Positions 25,348 through 37,187 of a stretch of DNA of 64,000 nucleotides are shown in pieces. Every line of letters begins with the position of its first letter. Positions within the stretch are counted from its first letter, which is position 1. Source of the DNA: Shewanella waksmanii ATCC BAA-643. GTDB lineage: Bacteria; Pseudomonadota; Gammaproteobacteria; Enterobacterales; Shewanellaceae. A program made the translations under genes and the position numbers. The DNA lies in NCBI RefSeq assembly GCF_000518805.1, contig NZ_JAEH01000005.1, forward strand, positions 43,652-107,651, read 5' to 3'. The notes beneath the pieces were generated by a model, which saw nothing but the letters and a program-made list of their open reading frames with translations, did no database searches and had not been told where the DNA came from.

Positions 25348-25674
25348 CTACCCTCTGTCGTTAGCAATGTTATCGCTACTGTGTGGTTGGCGCCATATAT
25401 CACGTACCTTGATCAAGGCCTTTTCTGCATCTACAAATGCCACGATAACGGCCAGCACCCACACCCAATGCCAGACAAAGCCTATCCAAGTGAGCGCAGT
25501 GATCAAGCCTATCTGCTGATGTTGCTTTTTATGTGCTTGGTTAATCGGTAGCTCATGAATTTTCCAAAAACCAAACGCTAACGCTGCAATAGTTGCCACC
25601 ATAAACACAGTACTGATCACATGCAGAGTCGTATCCACCCCACTATCAACAAATGGCATTGCCATTAAACTCAT
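25348..25674 (-). CDS. Small membrane protein, YibI/YiaW-like (DUF3302 type)
   Basis: About 108 aa with two transmembrane regions (VISTVFMVATIAALAFGFW and IGLITALTWIGFVWHWVWVLAVIVAFV in part). KIHELPINQAHKKQHQQ followed by a Trp-rich helix resembles the DUF3302 family, and the tight link to the HlyD-type gene supports it. The start is uncertain: in-frame ATGs occur at 25692, 25674 and 25665, with GGGGAAG near the last two. Confidence 0.7.
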   Translation of the reverse strand: MSLMAMPFVDSGVDTTLHVISTVFMVATIAALAFGFWKIHELPINQAHKKQHQQIGLITALTWIGFVWHWVWVLAVIVAFVDAEKALIKVRDIWRQPHSSDNIANDRG

Positions 25675-25807
25675 CTTCCCCACCCTTTTCATCTCAAAAT
25701 GGCGGCCATTTTTGACAAATACCGGCAAGGCAACAATATTGACAGTCTATTTATATCAATTTCGTGCTAAATTTGACTAAATTGGAACCCTTACTAGCTA
25801 AAGTGAG

Positions 25808-26830
25808 ATGATGAAATCTGATATCGCTTTTATTCGCATGAACTACGTCAACATTGTCTTAAGCGCCGCGTTTGAGCAATTTCAGCTTGAACCTAACGAT
25901 CTCGGTATCCCAAATGCTCTGTACAAGGATCCGATGGCGTTAGTGCCAATGGGGGACTACTTGGCGTGGTTAGAACAACTCAGCGTACAATGTGGCGAAA
26001 ACTACTTAGGTGACATTGCCAAGTCTCTTAACTTGAGCGAAATGAATATGCCCGCTGACTGGTTCATGTCAGCGCCCGACTTTGCTATCAGTTTACGACG
26101 AATTAATTATGGCATCACTGCGTTTCAATCTGGCGCAAGTTACTACGTTATTCAGTCGGGACGAATTATCAAATGGTGCTATAACACCCGCTATGCTAAA
26201 GGGCTGCAGCGCAGTTACGACTCTTTGCGAGTCGCACTTATGCTAGTCAATACGATGCGGCACTATTTGGGCGCTGATTTTAGTCCGCATAAAGTGCACT
26301 TGAGTGGCCCAGCCATGAGCCATCTGCAGCTAGAAAAACTGTTTAATTGCCCAGTGGTGTACAACACTAAGCAAACAGAGATATGGGCTGACAACACGGT
26401 TTTGTTGCAATCTAAACAGATGCAAGGCTTACACGACCCCACCTTACAAATGCCATTGTCACTGTTTGAAAAATACATCAACATGCCACAGCCTGACGAT
26501 GTGCCCAAAATTCTCTATGAATTGGTCAATTTCAGTCGCTATTACGGTTTGCCGAGTATTACCGATGTCGCCGGTAAGTTAGGGCTATCAAAGCAGCAAC
26601 TACAGCGGCGCCTGCAAGAAAAGGGCTTTAGTTTTATTTACCTAAGAGGCTATGTGCTCAGCAATCAAGCGGTGAAATATATGTTGGAAGGTAAACAAAT
26701 TGAAGAGATTAGCCAATTGCTTGGCTATGGCAATAAGCAAAGTTTCACCAAGGCCTTTAAAACATTCCGTTTGTGCACGCCACAGCAATACTTACAGCGC
26801 CTTCAAGGTCAACAACACCCCGCAGATTAA
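25808..26830 (+). CDS. AraC-family transcriptional regulator
   Basis: 340 aa. The N-terminal two thirds look like the arabinose-binding-type domain of OruR/ArgR-like regulators (LGIPNALYKDPMALVPMGDY, PLSLFEKYI). The C-terminal double helix-turn-helix contains ITDVAGKLGLSKQQLQRRLQ and IEEISQLLGYGNKQSFTKAFK. It is divergent from the yibI/yibH-like pair, about 130 bp away, and convergent with the permease gene. It may control the divergent pair; that is inference. The second of two adjacent ATGs could also be the start. Confidence 0.88.
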   Translation: MMKSDIAFIRMNYVNIVLSAAFEQFQLEPNDLGIPNALYKDPMALVPMGDYLAWLEQLSVQCGENYLGDIAKSLNLSEMNMPADWFMSAPDFAISLRRINYGITAFQSGASYYVIQSGRIIKWCYNTRYAKGLQRSYDSLRVALMLVNTMRHYLGADFSPHKVHLSGPAMSHLQLEKLFNCPVVYNTKQTEIWADNTVLLQSKQMQGLHDPTLQMPLSLFEKYINMPQPDDVPKILYELVNFSRYYGLPSITDVAGKLGLSKQQLQRRLQEKGFSFIYLRGYVLSNQAVKYMLEGKQIEEISQLLGYGNKQSFTKAFKTFRLCTPQQYLQRLQGQQHPAD

Positions 26831-26839
26831 ACTGCGGGG
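26818..26839. repeat. GC-rich hairpin overlapping the AraC stop codon
   Basis: CCCCGCAG/CTGCGGGG with a six-base loop that contains the TAA. It lies between converging genes but has no T-run on either side, so terminator activity is possible but not typical. Confidence 0.55.
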
Positions 26840-26853
26840 CAGGCATTAAGCCA

Positions 26854-28110
26854 CTAGCCATACACAGGCAGCAAGTCCGCCATGGCAAGCAGATGACAAG
26901 CTCCGGTGATGACGCCAAAGGCAATCACAATCACAATCACCGCAGTGCCACCGGGAACACGATAGCTATCACTATTAGCAAACATTTTCCGCGACTTGTG
27001 AGCCATTAAAGCTGGCACGATTGCCGCCCAAACTGTTGCAGCTAATGCTGCGAAACCAATCGCAATAAGGAAGCCATTAGGGAATAACAAACCAAGTACT
27101 GTAGGCGGTAAGAAAGTCACCGCAGCGGTTTTTAGACGACCTAGTCTTGATTCATCAAAACCAAAGAGATCCGCTAAGTAATCAAACAAACCTAGGGTTA
27201 CCCCTAAAAATGATGATGCCACTGCTAAATTAGCGAACAGGGTCAGCATTGTTGTCAACCAATCACTGGACATCACATCTGACAATGCAGCCACAAGTAC
27301 GCCCATATTGCCGCCTTGGGCAATCACATCAATAAATTCGACTCGGGAAATATTGCCCATGGTGGCCACGAGCCAACAGAAATAGATCACAAAGGCGATA
27401 CTGGTACCAATCAAAATCGCTTTAATAATGGTATTGGCATCTTTGCCGTAATACTTAACCAAGCTCGGCACGTTACCATGATAACCAAAACTGACTAGTC
27501 CAAATGGCAGTGCGGCCAGTAAATAAGGCAGGTAAGTCGCTTCACCATCGGGTTCAAATAGCTTGGCAGGCTCAGCGCCCATCAGCAAGTTACCTACGGC
27601 CAAGAAAAAGGTGATCACCATACCACCCAGCATGATGGTGGTAATACGGTCGACAGCTTTGGTGCTAATAAACACCACAAATGCTAGGCCTAACGCAAAC
27701 ACTAACCCAGCAATACCTTGTGGCAGCGCAATACCCAGTGCTTGTAGGCTGTGATTAACAATAGAGCCGCCACCGCTGATATAAGCATACGCTAAAATGT
27801 ACAGTACAAAGGCGATAGATAACCCGTTAACAATGCGCCAAAAATTTCCTAAGGTATCTTTAGTAAGGGTGTCGAAACTCGCGCCTGGTTCAAAATGCAA
27901 ATTGGTTTCGAGTAACAGCAGCCCCGACACCAACATGCAAAACCACACCAGTACCATCATCAATAACGAGTAACTGAACCACATTCCGGCACCCACAACA
28001 GGCAGAGAGAACATCCCTGCACCGACTGCTGTACCGGCAATAATCATTGCCCCACCTAAAATAGATTTACCTGCTACCTTATGCTTGGCAGCATTCATAT
28101 GATTTGCCAT
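26854..28110 (-). CDS. Aromatic amino acid permease (TyrP/Mtr family, HAAAP)
   Basis: Proton symporter for tyrosine or tryptophan in the inner membrane. 418 aa with about eleven helices. The N-terminus [24 protein letters not shown] is the family signature (given in part), and [22 protein letters not shown] is the conserved mid segment. It cannot be assigned to TyrP, Mtr or TnaB from sequence alone. It lies five bases after plsB on the same strand, so it may be read from the plsB promoter. Confidence 0.88.
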   Translation of the reverse strand: MANHMNAAKHKVAGKSILGGAMIIAGTAVGAGMFSLPVVGAGMWFSYSLLMMVLVWFCMLVSGLLLLETNLHFEPGASFDTLTKDTLGNFWRIVNGLSIAFVLYILAYAYISGGGSIVNHSLQALGIALPQGIAGLVFALGLAFVVFISTKAVDRITTIMLGGMVITFFLAVGNLLMGAEPAKLFEPDGEATYLPYLLAALPFGLVSFGYHGNVPSLVKYYGKDANTIIKAILIGTSIAFVIYFCWLVATMGNISRVEFIDVIAQGGNMGVLVAALSDVMSSDWLTTMLTLFANLAVASSFLGVTLGLFDYLADLFGFDESRLGRLKTAAVTFLPPTVLGLLFPNGFLIAIGFAALAATVWAAIVPALMAHKSRKMFANSDSYRVPGGTAVIVIVIAFGVITGACHLLAMADLLPVYG

Positions 28111-28115
28111 TTGGC

Positions 28116-30530
28116 TTATTGCTCCGCAGCGACGCTGTCTACAATAGTCTGTCTCACGGAGGCACGAAGCAAGCCATTAGTGCGTGTGCGGATCCGTTGG
28201 ATATCAGACTGATTTTTATCAGATAGGTAACCCAAATCCTTTAGCTTCACACTAAGAGTCCCATACAGTTTTTTGTCATAAAATTCTGGTGCAGTAATAC
28301 CATGTAGCGCGCCTAAGCGTTGTGCTAATGTGTGGCTTTCACGCTCTAAATCAGAACGTTCAATCTGCGGTTTGGTCGCCAATAAATTGAAGATAATCGC
28401 ATAGCGTTGCAAGGTTTCGCTCACGGTATTGCTAAGCAATAACATTTGATTAATTGCGTCAGCTTCAACCACCAGCTCACCAGATTCGCGCACAAGCCCT
28501 TGCTCAATAAATAGATCTAGCACCTGGTTAACGTATTGGGCTACATCTTCAATACCCATAAACAGTTCGGCTTGCAGCAGTGGATAGAGATCTTCAACAG
28601 TGGCGATCACTTCATCACGTTGACAATGCTTAACGCGAGTTACGCAGCTGGCAATCAACGACGGAATAATCAATAAGTGGATAATGTTATTGCGATAGTA
28701 GGTCATCGCAATCGCGATACTGTCATCAATGGAGATGATATCCCCTAGCGGATCACTATCGAGCTTGAGTTTTTTCAGCTCTAATCCCTGTTGCACCAAC
28801 TTGCTGCCATCACCTTCAACCACTGACGCATACTCGGTATAAGGCAGTGATTTAAGTAGGGTTAGATACAGGTCTAGTTGTTGCTCTAATTGGCTGCGCT
28901 GTAGCGCATGCTGCTCTGCGGCCAGTAAGGTTAAACTGGTTAATGTGACCGAGCTGACAGCGGCGGCATCGTTGATATTAGTCATCACCTGATTGGCCAA
29001 TGTATTGACCACAGGTGTTAGCCAGCTTGGCTTTTGCTCTGGATCTTTAGCAATCTCTTCACGCCATTCTGGCGCTTGCTCATTGAGGAAACTGTGCAGT
29101 GTGATTGGCTGGCCGAAGTTAACATAGCCTTGGCCAAAATTACCCAATTTACGAATAGCACCAAATACTTGCCAAACTGATTCTTTCTTTTTCTTCTTAC
29201 CACTAAGCTCTTTATGATAAGTCGCCACTTCCATGACATGATCATAACCAAGGTAAACCGGCACTAAGGTTACCGGACGCTCTACTCCGCGCAGTACACT
29301 GTTAACCGTCATCGCAATCATACCGGTTTTCGGCGCTAGCAAGCGACCAGTGCGCGAACGTCCACCTTCGGTAAAGTATTCAACCGAATAGCCTTTAGTG
29401 AACAATTGGTCGAGATACTCTCTAAATACCGCGGTATAAAGCTTGTTACCACGGAAACTACGACGGATAAAAAACGCCCCGCCACGGCGGAACATGGGAC
29501 CCGCAGGCCAGAAATTCAAATTAATTCCGGCAGCAATATGCGGCGGTACCATGCCTTGATAATAGAGAATATAAGACAGCAGTAGATAATCCATGTGGCT
29601 ACGATGACAAGGCACATAAATAATCTCATGGCCATCGTGGTGCAACTGACGGATCTGCTCGGCGCCTTTAATATTGATGCCTTTGTAAAGCTTGTTCCAC
29701 AACCAAGTAAGAAAACGCTCAGCAATACGCACCAGACTATCTGAGTAATCAGCGGCAATCTCGTCTAAGTACTCCATCGCTTTAGCGCGTGCTTCTGTTT
29801 CAGAGATCTTCTTATTATTGGCTTCTTCAACGATGGCCTTTTTAAGCGACTCAGACTTAAGCAGCGCATGGAACAACGCTTGACGGTTAGGCAGTACAGG
29901 ACCCGTCATCACCTTACGCTGTCTATGGAAGTGAACCCGAGCCACCCGCGACAGTTTTTGGGCGATGCGTTTATCCGTTCCATGCTCATCAGCCATATGG
30001 CGTAGCGACAGCGCATTAGAAAATTGCACAAAGTTGTGGCGACCAAGAAACAGAATCATCAAACATTTACGCAGCCAGGTGGGGTTTTGACGCTCTAACA
30101 CTGCCGCACGCATGGTGTCATCTTCTTTGCCTGGGGTACGGCCCCAATACAAGCTTACTGGCACCAGTTGAACATCTAGCTCTGGCCGACGTTTATGTGC
30201 GCCCAATAGGCGCATAAAAGTGCTTAAATAAGGCGAGTTGCTGGCGCGCTTGCCCAAAAGCGGCTTAGCGCCTTCAAGACAGACAACTCGTGGTGTCTGT
30301 TCACCATCGACCTGCAGCGGTTCATAGGGGCTGGGCAAACCAAAATTAGCGGTAATTTCACTCAGCGCGGCAATATCGCTGACGGATTCAGTTTTCATCA
30401 CATAAACCACCGGCCTACTTGGATCTAAATTAAGATCAGCAAATGGATCATGAGGCACAACGATAGTGTGCACTAACTTTTTTTGAATCCAGCGCAGTGA
30501 TTTGCGCCAAATAGAGTCTTGTTTGGACAT
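28116..30530 (-). CDS. plsB: PlsB, glycerol-3-phosphate acyltransferase
   Basis: Acylates glycerol-3-phosphate at sn-1, the first step of phospholipid synthesis, at the inner membrane. 804 aa from the ATG at 30530 ([17 protein letters not shown]), the usual family start; the frame is open 12 codons further. Acyltransferase blocks are intact: [13 protein letters not shown] (HX4D), [25 protein letters not shown] and [12 protein letters not shown]. It is divergent from lexA, as in E. coli. Confidence 0.97.
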   Translation of the reverse strand: MSKQDSIWRKSLRWIQKKLVHTIVVPHDPFADLNLDPSRPVVYVMKTESVSDIAALSEITANFGLPSPYEPLQVDGEQTPRVVCLEGAKPLLGKRASNSPYLSTFMRLLGAHKRRPELDVQLVPVSLYWGRTPGKEDDTMRAAVLERQNPTWLRKCLMILFLGRHNFVQFSNALSLRHMADEHGTDKRIAQKLSRVARVHFHRQRKVMTGPVLPNRQALFHALLKSESLKKAIVEEANNKKISETEARAKAMEYLDEIAADYSDSLVRIAERFLTWLWNKLYKGINIKGAEQIRQLHHDGHEIIYVPCHRSHMDYLLLSYILYYQGMVPPHIAAGINLNFWPAGPMFRRGGAFFIRRSFRGNKLYTAVFREYLDQLFTKGYSVEYFTEGGRSRTGRLLAPKTGMIAMTVNSVLRGVERPVTLVPVYLGYDHVMEVATYHKELSGKKKKKESVWQVFGAIRKLGNFGQGYVNFGQPITLHSFLNEQAPEWREEIAKDPEQKPSWLTPVVNTLANQVMTNINDAAAVSSVTLTSLTLLAAEQHALQRSQLEQQLDLYLTLLKSLPYTEYASVVEGDGSKLVQQGLELKKLKLDSDPLGDIISIDDSIAIAMTYYRNNIIHLLIIPSLIASCVTRVKHCQRDEVIATVEDLYPLLQAELFMGIEDVAQYVNQVLDLFIEQGLVRESGELVVEADAINQMLLLSNTVSETLQRYAIIFNLLATKPQIERSDLERESHTLAQRLGALHGITAPEFYDKKLYGTLSVKLKDLGYLSDKNQSDIQRIRTRTNGLLRASVRQTIVDSVAAEQ

Positions 30531-30735
30531 GAGTTTATTATTTTTGAGTCTCGTTGTTAGCCCCATAGAATATCAGAAAAACTCATCAGGTCGCTATTAA
30601 CCATGCACATTATTAATCTGCCGACCACAATACTGCTAGCTGCCCAGCACAATTACAGCGTACAGTGATAACGGTTCAATTCAGCCTATCGCCAAGTCCC
30701 TGCTGCAATAGATAAAATTAATCACTGGTTAATAC

Positions 30736-30763
30736 TTGCACTACTTACAATACTGTATATACT
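30736..30763 (+). promoter_or_regulatory. Candidate sigma-70 promoter of lexA-sulA
   Basis: TTGCAC and TATACT with a 16-base spacer; the -10 lies inside the first LexA operator, the expected arrangement for repression by occlusion. Confidence 0.65.
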
Positions 30764-30770
30764 GACAGGT
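30751..30770. promoter_or_regulatory. LexA operator 1 (SOS box)
   Basis: TACTGTATATACTGACAGGT fits CTG-N10-CAG and most of the consensus TACTGTATATATATACAGTA. Confidence 0.92.
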
Positions 30771-30789
30771 ACTGTATGGAAAAACAGGT
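30770..30789. promoter_or_regulatory. LexA operator 2 (SOS box)
   Basis: TACTGTATGGAAAAACAGGT, again CTG-N10-CAG, directly abuts operator 1 and ends six bases before the lexA ATG. Tandem boxes are usual for autoregulated lexA. Confidence 0.9.
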
Positions 30790-30795
30790 TTAACT

Positions 30796-31413
30796 ATGAG
30801 ACCGCTAACCCCGAGACAATCTGAGATATTAGATCTCATCAAAAATAATATTGCTGATACTGGCATGCCACCTACCCGTGCAGAAATTGCTAAAAGGTTG
30901 GGTTTTAAGAGTGCCAATGCTGCCGAAGAGCATCTGAAAGCGCTAGCCAAAAAAGGCTGTATTGAAATTATTCCTGGCACGTCTCGCGGTATTCGCCTCA
31001 CCCAAGAAGATGATGAGTCTGAATCTGGCTTACCCTTGATTGGTCAAGTTGCCGCAGGTGAGCCAATACTCGCCCAAGAACATGTTGAGCAGCACTATCA
31101 AGTGGATCCAGCCATGTTTAGACCCGCCGCTGATTTCTTACTGCGAGTACGTGGTGACAGTATGAAAAATATCGGCATTTTAGAAGGCGATCTATTGGCG
31201 GTTCATAAAATGGCTCAGGCCCGTAACGGTCAAGTCGTGGTTGCTAGAGTAGAAGACGATGTCACCGTTAAACGCTTCGAAAAAGTCGGTAGCACGGTAT
31301 TCCTGCATGCAGAAAATGAAGAGTACGCCCCAATTGAAGTCGACTTAAACTACCAATCACTGACCATTGAAGGCTTGGCGGTAGGTGTGATTAGAAATGG
31401 AGACTGGCAATGA
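30796..31413 (+). CDS. lexA: LexA, SOS response repressor
   Basis: Represses DNA-damage genes until RecA* triggers self-cleavage. 205 aa. N-terminal winged helix ([44 protein letters not shown] in part); Ala-Gly cleavage site in GQVAAGEPI; catalytic Ser in GDSMKNIGI and Lys in [16 protein letters not shown]. Preceded by two SOS boxes and overlapping sulA by four bases (ATGA). Confidence 0.98.
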   Translation: MRPLTPRQSEILDLIKNNIADTGMPPTRAEIAKRLGFKSANAAEEHLKALAKKGCIEIIPGTSRGIRLTQEDDESESGLPLIGQVAAGEPILAQEHVEQHYQVDPAMFRPAADFLLRVRGDSMKNIGILEGDLLAVHKMAQARNGQVVVARVEDDVTVKRFEKVGSTVFLHAENEEYAPIEVDLNYQSLTIEGLAVGVIRNGDWQ

Positions 31414-31904
31414 ACAACTTGATTGGAAGCAGCCCACGCCACCCAGGGCTATGGCAAGATGAAACCAAACTCAGTAAAGGGGTGTCACGCATGCCCAGCC
31501 ACACCCAAGGTGTGCAAGAGCTGCAAACCCTGACACCTGAACTCGCACGACTCAGTCAGCAAGGCCAGTGGATTGTATTAATTAGTCCACCCAATATTGG
31601 CTATAAGCAGATGTTGGCTCAAGCTGGCGTACGCATGGATCGCATTTTGTTGGTACATGCTAAAGACGAGATAGAAACGCTATGGGCAATGGAAAAAGCA
31701 CTAACCAGTGGCACCTCTAGCGCAGTAATATGTTGGGCGCCTATGCTAGATAGCCGCGACAATCGCCGCCTAGAATTAGTTGCAAAAAGTGCCACAGCCT
31801 TAGGCGTGGTAATTGAAAGCGGCAGTGACCACATTGCTGCTCAGCTACCCTCAGTGGCGGATGTTCACGTTAATCAAGGTTCGTTATTTAGCGCGTTTCA
31901 TTAG
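31410..31904 (+). CDS. sulA: SulA, SOS cell-division inhibitor
   Basis: Blocks FtsZ polymerisation during SOS. 164 aa, with the SulA/RecA-like core ([28 protein letters not shown] in segments, [31 protein letters not shown]) and a variable N-terminus. It forms a lexA-sulA operon with an ATGA overlap, as in Pseudomonas, so it shares the LexA operators. A terminator follows. Confidence 0.93.
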   Translation: MNNLIGSSPRHPGLWQDETKLSKGVSRMPSHTQGVQELQTLTPELARLSQQGQWIVLISPPNIGYKQMLAQAGVRMDRILLVHAKDEIETLWAMEKALTSGTSSAVICWAPMLDSRDNRRLELVAKSATALGVVIESGSDHIAAQLPSVADVHVNQGSLFSAFH

Positions 31905-31931
31905 TCCCTATAAGACTGTTTTTCCCATCTA

Positions 31932-31955
31932 AGCCTCCCTTCGGGAGGCTTTTTT
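31932..31955 (+). terminator. Intrinsic terminator after lexA-sulA
   Basis: AGCCTCCC/GGGAGGCT hairpin with a short TTC loop, then TTTTTT. Confidence 0.92.
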
Positions 31956-32320
31956 GTTGCTGTTTTTTTTAATAAAAGTTAAAAGTTTGATCTTGATCAA
32001 AAATTCAACAGGCAGTAAGTTAGAACAAGATAACAACGATTATTTGTTATATCCGAGCGATTTAGTCGTCACTTTTCCTCTCGTCAATTTGGCTTATGCA
32101 GTGAGCTCCGTGCGAGAAAAGAGTAGAAATTGGACTGATATATTCAGCCGTAAGTGCATAGAGTGGTAGCCAACTGGCAAATAACAACACCGCGCTAAAC
32201 CACCAACGCACTTTGAAGTCATCGTTGCTTTTTTGGGAACCGAAGAGTTTGCATAGAGCAGAGACTTACTGTGTGGCTCTTCTTTGTAGTTGCCTTCGCA
32301 ATTGACAGAGGAGAAGTCTA
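31956..32320. promoter_or_regulatory. Control region of the cytochrome c oxidase operon
   Basis: About 365 bp leader/promoter region between the sulA terminator and coxB. It contains the FNR-type box at 31987-32000. A 71-codon frame (31954-32169) overlaps the terminator and has no ribosome-binding site, so it is not called. No other structure could be supported. Confidence 0.5.
31987..32000. promoter_or_regulatory. Perfect FNR-type box (TTGAT-N4-ATCAA)
   Basis: TTGATCTTGATCAA is an exact consensus palindrome, about 320 bp upstream of coxB. The position suits oxygen-dependent control (FNR/EtrA, possibly CRP) of an aerobic oxidase. No transcription start was identified. Confidence 0.75.
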
Positions 32321-33871
32321 GTGAAGCAAGTGTTGTATTATTTGCTGGCGTTGCTGTTTACGCCCCCCATTTTCGCCGCCGATATGCCCCTAAATATGAC
32401 AAAAGGGGTAACGGACATCAGTAATAAAGTGTTCAGTCTACATATGACGATCCTTTATATCTGTTGTGCTATCGGTGTGGTCGTGTTCGGCGTAATGATC
32501 TACTCGATCATCAATCACCGCCGCTCTAAAGGCGCCGTCGCCGCCAACTTTCATGAAAGTACCAAGGTTGAAATCGCATGGACAGTGATTCCTTTTGTTA
32601 TCCTAATTTTAATGGCTATTCCTGCCACTAAAACACTGATTGCAATGGAAGATACTAGTGATGCCGATATCACCATTAAAGTGACGGGCTCACAGTGGAA
32701 ATGGCACTACAGCTACTTTGATCATGACATTGAATTCTTCAGTGTGCTTTCAACCCCTAGAGATCAAATTGAGGGTGACGCGACAAAGAGTGAAACTTAC
32801 CTACTTGAAGTCGACAAACCTTTAGTTATCCCCACCAATAGAAAAGTCCGTTTCTTAATGACATCCGATGATGTTATTCACTCATGGTGGGTACCTGCAT
32901 TTGCAGTAAAGAAAGATGCTAACCCAGGCTTTATCAATGAAGCATGGACGCGGGTCGACGAACCCGGTACTTACCGTGGTCAATGTGCTGAATTGTGCGG
33001 CAAAGACCATGGCTTCATGCCTATTGTGGTTGAGGTGTTATCGGAAGCAGATTTTGACGCATGGATAGTGGCGCAAAAGCAACTCGCTGCCGATGCTGAA
33101 GCCGCTGCGCAAGCCGCGTTAACTAGCACATTGAGCATGGACGAGCTAATGGCTAGAGGTGAGCAAGTTTATCTAGCTAATTGTGCAGCTTGCCACCAGC
33201 CTAATGGTGCGGGCCTTCCTGGGGTATTCCCATCACTGATTGGCAGTCCATTGATTGTTGGTCCAGTGGGTGAACATATCGATATCGTACTCCATGGTAA
33301 AGCCGGCACTGCCATGCAGGCATTTGCTAAGCAGCTAACTGCAACCGAAATTGCAGCCGTAGTGACTTACGAGCGAAACGCTTGGGGCAACAACTCTGGC
33401 GATAGTGTTCAGGCAGCAGATGTTAACGGTGGAGGCGCAGACTCTGGCGCCAGTAGCAGTGATGCTGCGGTTCCCGTGACCTTGCCAGCCACTTTGCCTG
33501 AGGCTGCCACACAAGTTGAAGCTGTCGTTACCGAAACCGCAGAAGTTGTACTCGATGACCTGACAATGGATGAGCTAATGACGTTAGGCGAGCAAGTCTA
33601 CATGACGAGCTGCGTTGCCTGTCACCAGCCCACCGGTATGGGTCTTCCAGGTGCATTCCCATCATTGGTTCAAAGCCCAATTATTAAGGGACCCGTTAGC
33701 GATCACCTTGAGATGGTGATTAATGGTAAGCCCGGTACTGCAATGCAGGCCTTCGGTGGTTTACTCAGCCCGCAAGAACTCGCCGCAGTGATTACCTATG
33801 AGCGTAACGCCTGGGGTAACAATTCTGGTGATGCTGTGCAGGCATCTGACGTTGATGGTCACGGAAAGTAG
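32321..33871 (+). CDS. coxB: Cytochrome c oxidase subunit II with two C-terminal heme-c domains
   Basis: Carries the CuA centre that receives electrons in an aa3-type oxidase. 516 aa; GTG start with GAGGAG seven bases upstream. Signal peptide, two transmembrane helices (about 45-65 and 85-110), CuA site in GQCAELCGKDHGFM, then two cytochrome c domains with CAACH (residues 288-292) and CVACH (431-435). The heme domains are a duplication: both begin MDELM and end TYERNAWGNNSGD. An Ala/Pro/Val/Thr-rich linker joins them. Standard subunit II has no heme, and caa3 types have one. Confidence 0.95.
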   Translation: MKQVLYYLLALLFTPPIFAADMPLNMTKGVTDISNKVFSLHMTILYICCAIGVVVFGVMIYSIINHRRSKGAVAANFHESTKVEIAWTVIPFVILILMAIPATKTLIAMEDTSDADITIKVTGSQWKWHYSYFDHDIEFFSVLSTPRDQIEGDATKSETYLLEVDKPLVIPTNRKVRFLMTSDDVIHSWWVPAFAVKKDANPGFINEAWTRVDEPGTYRGQCAELCGKDHGFMPIVVEVLSEADFDAWIVAQKQLAADAEAAAQAALTSTLSMDELMARGEQVYLANCAACHQPNGAGLPGVFPSLIGSPLIVGPVGEHIDIVLHGKAGTAMQAFAKQLTATEIAAVVTYERNAWGNNSGDSVQAADVNGGGADSGASSSDAAVPVTLPATLPEAATQVEAVVTETAEVVLDDLTMDELMTLGEQVYMTSCVACHQPTGMGLPGAFPSLVQSPIIKGPVSDHLEMVINGKPGTAMQAFGGLLSPQELAAVITYERNAWGNNSGDAVQASDVDGHGK

Positions 33872-33880
33872 GGGAATCAA

Positions 33881-35485
<1,605 letters not shown>

Positions 35486-35487
35486 CC

Positions 35488-36057
35488 ATGAGCCAAACTC
35501 AAGCAAAGTCCAACCGTAAGCTCATCATGATGTTGATTGCTGGTGCAATTGGTATGTTTGGTTTTGGCTTTGCTTTAGTGCCGCTTTATGACGTTTTGTG
35601 CGAACAACTAGGCATTAACGGTAAAACCCAAAGTACCGCTGCTCAATACACACCTATCGCTGTAGATGAGTCACGAACCATTACCGTGGAGTTTATGGCA
35701 CAAATCCAAAGTGATTTGCCATGGGAATTCACGCCAGAGGTAAGACGTATGAAAGTGCACCCTGGCGAGTTAGTGCGTACTCACTACACCGCACAAAACA
35801 TGTCAAACGCCAGTATTGTTGGCCAAGCTATCCCCTCAGTATCACCCGGACAAGGGGCTGCCTACTTCAACAAAACCGAGTGTTTCTGCTTTAATCAGCA
35901 GGCCTTGGCTGGCAAACAAGACGCTGCATTACCGCTTATATTCTATGTAGATCCCGATCTACCAGAGTCCATCACCACGCTGACTCTGTCATATACTCTC
36001 TACAACATCACCGACAAAGGCTATGTCGCGCGTGTTGAGCAAGGAGCTGAACAATGA
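35488..36057 (+). CDS. ctaG: CtaG/Cox11, CuB-site copper chaperone
   Basis: Delivers copper to CuB of subunit I. 189 aa from the ATG at 35488, two bases after the coxA stop; an upstream in-frame ATG lies inside coxA. One N-terminal transmembrane helix (LIMMLIAGAIGMFGFGFALVPLYDV in part) and the copper-binding ECFCFNQQ motif preceded by PSVSPGQGAAYFNKT. It overlaps coxC by four bases. Confidence 0.96.
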   Translation: MSQTQAKSNRKLIMMLIAGAIGMFGFGFALVPLYDVLCEQLGINGKTQSTAAQYTPIAVDESRTITVEFMAQIQSDLPWEFTPEVRRMKVHPGELVRTHYTAQNMSNASIVGQAIPSVSPGQGAAYFNKTECFCFNQQALAGKQDAALPLIFYVDPDLPESITTLTLSYTLYNITDKGYVARVEQGAEQ

Positions 36058-36929
36058 ATGCAAAACATGAACACTATTACGTCCCCGCCCAAAGCGCCTG
36101 GCCGATTATCGGCGCCATAGGGTTATTTCTGATCGCGGTGGGTGCCGGTAGTTACGTCACTCAACTCGAAACCGAGCAAACCAGCGGTGGGTATATTCTT
36201 ACTGCTGGTATCGCCGTCATTATTTACATGATTTTTGGCTGGTTTCGTACTGTAATCAACGAATCAATGTCGGGCTTATACAGCCAACAAATGGACCGCT
36301 CGTTTCGTCAAGGTATGAGCTGGTTTATCTTCTCTGAGGTAATGTTCTTTGTCGCCTTCTTTGGCGCCTTGCTATATGCCCGAATGATTGCAGTACCTTG
36401 GTTAGGTGGCGCGTCAAACAATGCCATGACCCATGAGGTACTGTGGCCAACGTTTGAAGCTGTGTGGCCCTTAATTAAAACACCTGACGGTACCACCACT
36501 GAGGCAATGCCTTGGACAGGTCTGCCTCTTTATAACACCCTTATCTTGTTGGCCTCATCGGTCACTTTACACTTCGCACATGTCAGCCTAGAAAAATCCA
36601 AACGCCAAGCACTAACAGCTTGGTTAGCGATCACCATTTTACTGGGTATCGGCTTCCTATTTTTGCAGGTAGAAGAGTACATTCATGCGTACCAAGAGAT
36701 GGGGCTAACGCTGGCTTCCGGGGTATACGGTAACACTTTCTTCTTGTTAACCGGCTTTCATGGCATGCACGTGACCTTAGGTACTGTATTTCTGCTGGTG
36801 CTGTTTTTTAGGGTATTAAAAGGTCACTTTACCCCCGAAAACCATTTTGCTTTTCAGGCAGGTAGTTGGTATTGGCATTTTGTCGATGTGGTATGGCTGT
36901 GTTTATTTGTGTTCGTTTATGTACTTTAA
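36054..36929 (+). CDS. coxC: Cytochrome c oxidase subunit III
   Basis: 291 aa, seven helices, heme-copper oxidase subunit III family. FSEVMFFVAFFGALLYARM, FLLTGFHGMHVTLG and AGSWYWHFVDVVWLCLF are typical signatures. It overlaps ctaG (ATGA) and ends 20 bp before the convergent DUF2909 gene. Confidence 0.96.
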   Translation: MNAKHEHYYVPAQSAWPIIGAIGLFLIAVGAGSYVTQLETEQTSGGYILTAGIAVIIYMIFGWFRTVINESMSGLYSQQMDRSFRQGMSWFIFSEVMFFVAFFGALLYARMIAVPWLGGASNNAMTHEVLWPTFEAVWPLIKTPDGTTTEAMPWTGLPLYNTLILLASSVTLHFAHVSLEKSKRQALTAWLAITILLGIGFLFLQVEEYIHAYQEMGLTLASGVYGNTFFLLTGFHGMHVTLGTVFLLVLFFRVLKGHFTPENHFAFQAGSWYWHFVDVVWLCLFVFVYVL

Positions 36930-36949
36930 ACAACAATAAACACTATCCC

Positions 36950-37168
36950 TTAGTAAGGTCTGGGATTGGGTGCTATCACGCCTAATCCCATGGCCGCTAA
37001 CAACAGCACCACCACCAACGCAGAAAATATCACTCGGCGACCAAGAAACTGACTCATTGGCACTTGCTTGTCGCCTTTAACCATCACAAATAGCGCACGG
37101 CCCAAATTAAATAAAATGAACAGTAGTAGCAGTACCAGTAGTAACTTGAACAATAGTGATGGCGTCAT
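36950..37168 (-). CDS. DUF2909 small membrane protein within the cox cluster
   Basis: 72 aa from the ATG at 37168, preceded by GGAGA at four bases. Two hydrophobic helices (LLLVLLLLFILFNLGRALF and VIFSALVVVLLLAAMGLGV) are separated by a polar loop (MVKGDKQVPMSQFLGRR), the DUF2909 pattern. It commonly sits inside cox clusters on the opposite strand and is presumed to help oxidase assembly; the function is unproven. Its 5' end is head-to-head with the SURF1 gene. Confidence 0.85.
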   Translation of the reverse strand: MTPSLLFKLLLVLLLLFILFNLGRALFVMVKGDKQVPMSQFLGRRVIFSALVVVLLLAAMGLGVIAPNPRPY

Positions 37169-37187
37169 TCGCTCTCCTTGGCGTGTT

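Noticed and set aside
31954..32169. 71-codon frame upstream of coxB
   Set aside because: It begins in the T-run of the sulA terminator and covers the FNR box; it is a regulatory region, not a gene.
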